This document shows positions 60,701-64,000 of a DNA stretch of 64,000 nucleotides, piece after piece. Under the pieces are notes generated by a model. It was not told where the DNA came from. It searched no databases and saw nothing but the letters and a program-made list of their open reading frames with translations. Source of the DNA: Rhynchopus sp. YZ270_cl-10 (taxonomy: Eukaryota; Euglenozoa; Diplonemea; Diplonemida; Diplonemidae); assembly GCA_964035575.1 (NCBI GenBank), contig OZ037893.1, positions 806,001 through 870,000 on the forward strand, read 5' to 3'. Each line of letters begins with the position of its first letter. The stretch's first letter is position 1. The position numbers and the translations under genes are program-made.

Positions 60701-63700
60701 AACAGAGGTGACGAAGTTGCAGGGGCGGTTGGACAGCATGTTAGTGGAGAAGAAGGAGCTGCGTGTGGCCTGTGTTGCGGCAGAGGAGAAGGTGGTGTGT
60801 GTGGAGGGGGAGCTTGCCGGGTTGCGTTCCGTAGTAAACAAGGCGCGTGGTGTAGCAATCGCAGCCAGTCTTCTGCTTGAGGCAGTGAATGTGACCCACC
60901 TCCTCCGTGGGTTCTACGCCAGGTTCAAACAGAACCGTGCTCTGCGTGTTGCTGCCCGTACTGTTGGTATTGTTGCTGCCAAGAATCTGTCAGCATTCCT
61001 GCGAAGAATGTACACCCAATGGCGTGTCTATTGTATCACCCGAAGGGTTCTGCAGGCCCGTGCACGAGGTGTTCATGCTCTAGGAGAAACCCTCACGCTC
61101 TCCCTGCGAGGCAGATACTATACCCTCTGGAAGGCCTCGATTGGTGTTGCAAAGGGGGAGATAAAGACACATCAAACACAAGAGGGGCTGGATGCGAAGC
61201 TTCGGCATGCTGAGACAGCATTCTCACGCCTTGAGCTTGAACACGAGGTTGTGTGCAGAAAGCTGGACGACGCTGGGAAGGAGCTGCATGAGGCTAACGA
61301 GGCGAACACACTACTATACTCGGACAGAGAGAACCTACAGGTTCAAATAGCAGACTTAGAACAACAGCGCTACACAGAGCAGGTGGAGGCACACAGCAGG
61401 AACACTACTGCAAGCGTACGCAGACGTCGCTCTAAGGAGACGCGCACCACAACGACAGAGGTCTTGAGCAACCAACGCATCTTGGAACGCTACTTCGTGA
61501 AGCTGCGTTCGGTGCACATCTGGCGGCGTGCCGCCTCTGCACAAGAAGAATACGCTACCCTGACACAAAGCACTGCTGCCCTGACTTCACGCTACAACAC
61601 GCTTCTCGCTGAATACGAAGACGCAAAGTCTCGCACAGAAGACTCTGCATACACCTCTGCACTCCTCTGCTCGACACGCGACACGCTCCTGCATTCGCAC
61701 GCAGCACAACGCAAAGAGGCCTCCGCCACAAAGGCACACCGCCTGCGCCACGTCTCCTCCATGACAACACTGCGCCGCTACTACGTCTCGCTCCAACGCA
61801 ACGTGGTCTGGTCTGTCCACAGCAAGGAGCACCGCATGGACGCAGCACTGCGCGACAAAAGCCGCGAGCTAAACGAACAAAACGAGACCCTCGCAAAGGA
61901 GCTACACGCATCATCACAGGCCTGCGAGGCAGCACAGTACCGCATCAGGGTGTTGGAGGGTGACGTACAAGGCGCAGTCCGCAAGGGGCGCAAGGACGCC
62001 CAACAGATGCGCTGCCAGGCCCTCAGAGAACACGTCCGAGCACAGTGCATGCGTACTGCATACATTTCCCTCTGGATGTACCCAAAATACAACTCTCATG
62101 TACGCGAGGCAAAGCTAGCCCACCAGGCACTCTCAGCCACGCAGGGCACACTGCTGCGCAAGACAGAGGCATCGAGGGAACATAGCTTGGCTCTTGTTAA
62201 GAAGAGTGCAAACCAGGCGCGTATGCTATCTGCATTCAGAGCACTTCAAAGACGCGCGAGTCTTGCCAAGGCTGCGCATGCTGTTGGGGTGCACTGGGCT
62301 GTCCGTGGTCACGCATTCTCTCAGGGGGCGAATCTTATGCGCACCTACTCATCGCTCCGAAGGAATGTCCTATGCGCACGCACTGCGAAACGGACAGCAT
62401 CAGTGGCAGAGGCGCTTTGTGCACATACTGTGTGCACCTTGGTTGGTCGGTCCTTCTGGAAGTGGACTGCGTTCTTGGAATGCAAACGTGGCGAGGCGAA
62501 TTCTACTACTGTGTCCAATGTACTGCAAACTCAGCTGCAGGAGATGGGGGCTAGGTTGGAGAAGGTGAAGAGGGTTCGTCGCTCTGTGGTGTCGCGGGTG
62601 GCGGAGGGGACCGAGAACTGTTTGAGACGCCGGATCTTCATTTATCTTAGGGGATGTGTTCACCGCAGACGTTTACGTGCGTTGGGAGCGGCAGGTGGTG
62701 TGACTGTACTGCGTGGTGCTGCACAGAATGTGATGAAGCATGCATTCGAAGCACTTCGACACTTCATTGCACACAAACGCGAAGCAAAAACGGCACGCAC
62801 CATGCAAGCTGTAGAAGGGCTAAACGAAATCCTCCGGGAACGTGTTGCTACAGCAGAGGAACGGCAGAGGCAACAGAGCGAAGAAGACAGCCACACCGCA
62901 GCACGGTTTTTGCAGCGCGAAGAGGAGCTAGCCGCTGTACGGGCAGAGCTTTCCTCTGAGCGTTCAGAGGTCCGGCAGTTGGAGCGGAACATTGCAGAAC
63001 ATCTTGCCGAGCTTGCGGGAACTGAATCTGTCATAACATCACTCCGGCGTGAGGTAGGCGACATCCAAAAGGAAAAGCTTCTTGCGGACAGAGCAGCACG
63101 GAAGTTGGAGGCGCGGGTTGAAGAGACGGTACGTCTATTGGAGGCAAAGGAGGGCGACTGCCGTGACCTCATGCACGAAGTCGAACAGCACGTCGTGGCA
63201 TGCAAAGAGAAGGACACATCCGAGCGGCACCTGAAGCTGCAGATCAGCACCTTACAGAGCGTTGCGTCACAGCATGCTGCCACGCTGCGTACACTGGAGG
63301 AGCTCGAACAGAGCAAGACCGAGGCTGACAAACAGATCAAAACTCTGACAAAAACGCACCGCACATTAGAAGATGCCCACACCTCCTTACGCGAGCAGGG
63401 TGAAAAGGACGTAGCTGCCCTGAAGACCTCCCTCTACGAAGAAACGCTCAACACTGAGAAACTCACCACCGAGCACACCAGAACAATCCTGCAGATGCAG
63501 TCTGGGGTCCTTGCTGTGCTGCTGCGGCGCAGTGAGGTGAGCGTTGTAGCACGATGCTACTCTAACCTACGGCTTTATGCTGTTACCCATGCAGGACGTC
63601 GGAGTCTGAAGACCTCCCAAGGTGCGTCTGCACGGACAGTCTCTGAGGTGTTAGCATCGAAGACGGCGGCGCTGTTGCAGAGCAGGGTGTACCATAGCCT

Positions 63701-64000
63701 CAACGGGAACAGATGTGGTGCCGTGCATCGTGCAGAGGTGTACAGCATGGAGGTGGAGAGCGGTGCGCAGAAGAAGGAGATTGCGCAGCTTGACAGCCGT
63801 GTCCAGGAGTGTGTGCTAGAGAAGGCGGTGCTCCTTGCAGCTGCCCGCACCAAGGCGTTGTTGCAGCCCTATTATGGAAGGTTGGCCGCATTCATGTGCA
63901 GGCAGCAGCAACGTAGTGGGCGACTGCATGTCGCTTCCAAAGCGCTGGAAGGGCGTGCGAATAAAGAGGTGGCCCAGCGTTACCTAGCGTGTTTGGTTGC
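57780..64000 (+). CDS. Giant coiled-coil protein with RYY-type motifs (3' end outside window)
   Basis: An open frame of 2073 codons runs from this ATG to the window edge without a stop. It starts MGEDVQARSG, then a His/Ser/Gln-rich lead of about 55 residues, then near-continuous heptad coiled coil rich in Ala, Glu, Leu and Arg. Short aromatic-basic motifs interrupt the coils: RRFSVW (about 482), LRRYYTLL (547), LSRYFARF (830), LRGFYARF (1041), LRRMYTQW (1073), GRYYTLWK (1107), LERYFVKL (1235), LRRYYVSL (1330), RTAYISLW (1423), RCYSNLRL (1924) and QPYYGRLA (2025). The pattern recalls Sfi1-like centrin-binding repeats and large cytoskeletal proteins of kinetoplastids. A structural role at the flagellar base or cytoskeleton is inferred. 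The start follows a CTTCCAG acceptor-like site by 19 bases. Confidence 0.8.
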   Translation, partial: MGEDVQARSGMHEGFVDDTGQQHHGYNDVSQHTQHSQHSRHSHHDTSLVSVVMTQDDINREVAQLWGELTAQKKMRADQEDADADREAELATLQVLIKGNADRERARTDVIHAEQIAALQSSLTTAEETATTTANRLSNCEGSLMVATMERDDAKRRLERNKEEFAVLVRRERSLADEVALLRADNAKLTQQTQELASVRTQLAESDAQFEEASMKSAERLILLKQEVSRLQARLSSVSEVADGAETSLAEVSQNLKTASSARASAEASLSLTLSQAKALEEDRRTLRAKVDELSIYKRELLPLAESNAELVAEHQTLRAAHTVLDEAYTALRQQTSDSRGKLATLTLLCDEQERELSASGASTLRWKQKAEEWMSRGQIAEEKIQRLENEATSLEAKHATTTTELLAVSTALSNLEAVHGDVQRNGVAVSVRLEKMLPLYEASCVRVSQLELEATALEGRMACLSESSMVRMCEMSKHRHLQRRFSVWCSGVQERVRCGQLKLRAAEFCKKRFGDIPMRVCFQRLARRRRVRVVSRQLCSTVTLSTLRRYYTLLEAHRNVRVGVVRPMVAELEAVSGRLHACGVHIESQRRSIAPLAAERWELLRMSRVWVVLVLNMVNRKHGRTKQSLDTTVQAKLALQEVCADRQIEIERLHTCVAEAGKETEMRTEPLRHALDELQGRLASGREELYREMILRQSAEHKLAQGSRGKGLYLISRISTETMRQCFAAIRRHAALRTLGRATLSLSVVSLQNNKLSAESRRQQLDILDLSSALNTAQSCAALRSDQVHHLNTAFKSLTTQYEAKVGVCDRQLLCLAHSHLNSVLDSLLSRYFARFVRIASTRRDVAQREEATKAALAAERRIAELEDAVQEREVVLQRRTAEGEERSVQLSRALKRLHEAQGAEAELVAVNQELQEATKQRNHLQFISEEAAQKISELEARVAAGSSQLDTVREDSVRRIRDAKDEAAEGMTTEVTKLQGRLDSMLVEKKELRVACVAAEEKVVCVEGELAGLRSVVNKARGVAIAASLLLEAVNVTHLLRGFYARFKQNRALRVAARTVGIVAAKNLSAFLRRMYTQWRVYCITRRVLQARARGVHALGETLTLSLRGRYYTLWKASIGVAKGEIKTHQTQEGLDAKLRHAETAFSRLELEHEVVCRKLDDAGKELHEANEANTLLYSDRENLQVQIADLEQQRYTEQVEAHSRNTTASVRRRRSKETRTTTTEVLSNQRILERYFVKLRSVHIWRRAASAQEEYATLTQSTAALTSRYNTLLAEYEDAKSRTEDSAYTSALLCSTRDTLLHSHAAQRKEASATKAHRLRHVSSMTTLRRYYVSLQRNVVWSVHSKEHRMDAALRDKSRELNEQNETLAKELHASSQACEAAQYRIRVLEGDVQGAVRKGRKDAQQMRCQALREHVRAQCMRTAYISLWMYPKYNSHVREAKLAHQALSATQGTLLRKTEASREHSLALVKKSANQARMLSAFRALQRRASLAKAAHAVGVHWAVRGHAFSQGANLMRTYSSLRRNVLCARTAKRTASVAEALCAHTVCTLVGRSFWKWTAFLECKRGEANSTTVSNVLQTQLQEMGARLEKVKRVRRSVVSRVAEGTENCLRRRIFIYLRGCVHRRRLRALGAAGGVTVLRGAAQNVMKHAFEALRHFIAHKREAKTARTMQAVEGLNEILRERVATAEERQRQQSEEDSHTAARFLQREEELAAVRAELSSERSEVRQLERNIAEHLAELAGTESVITSLRREVGDIQKEKLLADRAARKLEARVEETVRLLEAKEGDCRDLMHEVEQHVVACKEKDTSERHLKLQISTLQSVASQHAATLRTLEELEQSKTEADKQIKTLTKTHRTLEDAHTSLREQGEKDVAALKTSLYEETLNTEKLTTEHTRTILQMQSGVLAVLLRRSEVSVVARCYSNLRLYAVTHAGRRSLKTSQGASARTVSEVLASKTAALLQSRVYHSLNGNRCGAVHRAEVYSMEVESGAQKKEIAQLDSRVQECVLEKAVLLAAARTKALLQPYYGRLAAFMCRQQQRSGRLHVASKALEGRANKEVAQRYLACLV

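Noticed and set aside
1-64000. LTR elements, LINEs, Polintons or other virus-derived copies
   Set aside because: I saw no reverse transcriptase, integrase, capsid or polymerase-like frames and no long terminal direct repeats; the 0.7-kb direct repeats at 25014 and 28900 enclose a WD40 gene, lack TG/CA ends, and occur as tandem units.
1-64000. Spliced-leader RNA, 5S or other rRNA genes
   Set aside because: No stretch resembling known euglenozoan leaders or 5S was found by eye, so the lineage assignment stays tentative.

Overview
This is a nuclear stretch from a unicellular eukaryote. Protein genes are split by short introns with a strict GTATGN-type 5' end and a CAG 3' end, and the gene-poor DNA is AT-rich and packed with homopolymer runs and short dispersed repeats. 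All eleven genes I can support lie on the + strand, and many starts follow a pyrimidine-rich stretch plus AG. With a Pho80-type cyclin and a giant coiled-coil protein carrying scattered RYY-type motifs, this is reminiscent of Euglenozoa, perhaps an intron-bearing, repeat-rich lineage such as diplonemids. That placement is an inference: I found no spliced-leader sequence or rRNA to confirm it.

Layout. 1-4900: 3' part of a large type-I membrane protein (discoidin-like domain with an apple/PAN-like insertion, EGF-like repeats, one membrane span, cytoplasmic tail). 5392-6492: a secreted, cysteine-rich three-span membrane protein. 7823-9434: a three-exon, myristoylation-type FYVE-like/RING E3 ligase. 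13584-15623: a two-exon Pho80-like cyclin. 21369-24764: a PDZ protein with PH/TH1-like modules. 25976-28024: a secreted WD40 double propeller, flanked by two nearly identical 0.7 kb direct repeats. 29934-32642: unknown. 33079-35202: a probable organellar RAP-type protein. 35600-36610: a small basic Met-Gly protein. 53021-54839: a four-exon SCAMP. 57780 to the window end: an open frame of more than 2000 codons encoding a coiled-coil protein.

The gene-free stretches (9.4-13.6, 15.6-21.4, 36.6-53.0 and 54.8-57.8 kb) hold short DNA transposons with recognisable ends. These include hAT-like elements (8-bp duplication at 11889-12547; 7-bp at 39939-40850), a piggyBac-like element with TTAA ends (43910-45822), TA-flanked MITEs (41410-41519, 49615-49949), and foldback elements with 6-7 bp duplications (17917-18752, 18779-19899, 48325-48445, 54364-54418).

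The most unusual signal is a superfamily of about 25 small hairpins, all read from the + strand like the genes. They have a conserved ACGAGAG-like loop, stems that differ between sub-families yet stay paired, and a conserved tail before a T-rich run. They occur between genes, just upstream of a start codon and inside a SCAMP intron. Some sit next to a second, three-hairpin element. This looks like a structured RNA or RNA-processing signal, or a structured short interspersed element, that I cannot assign to a known family.
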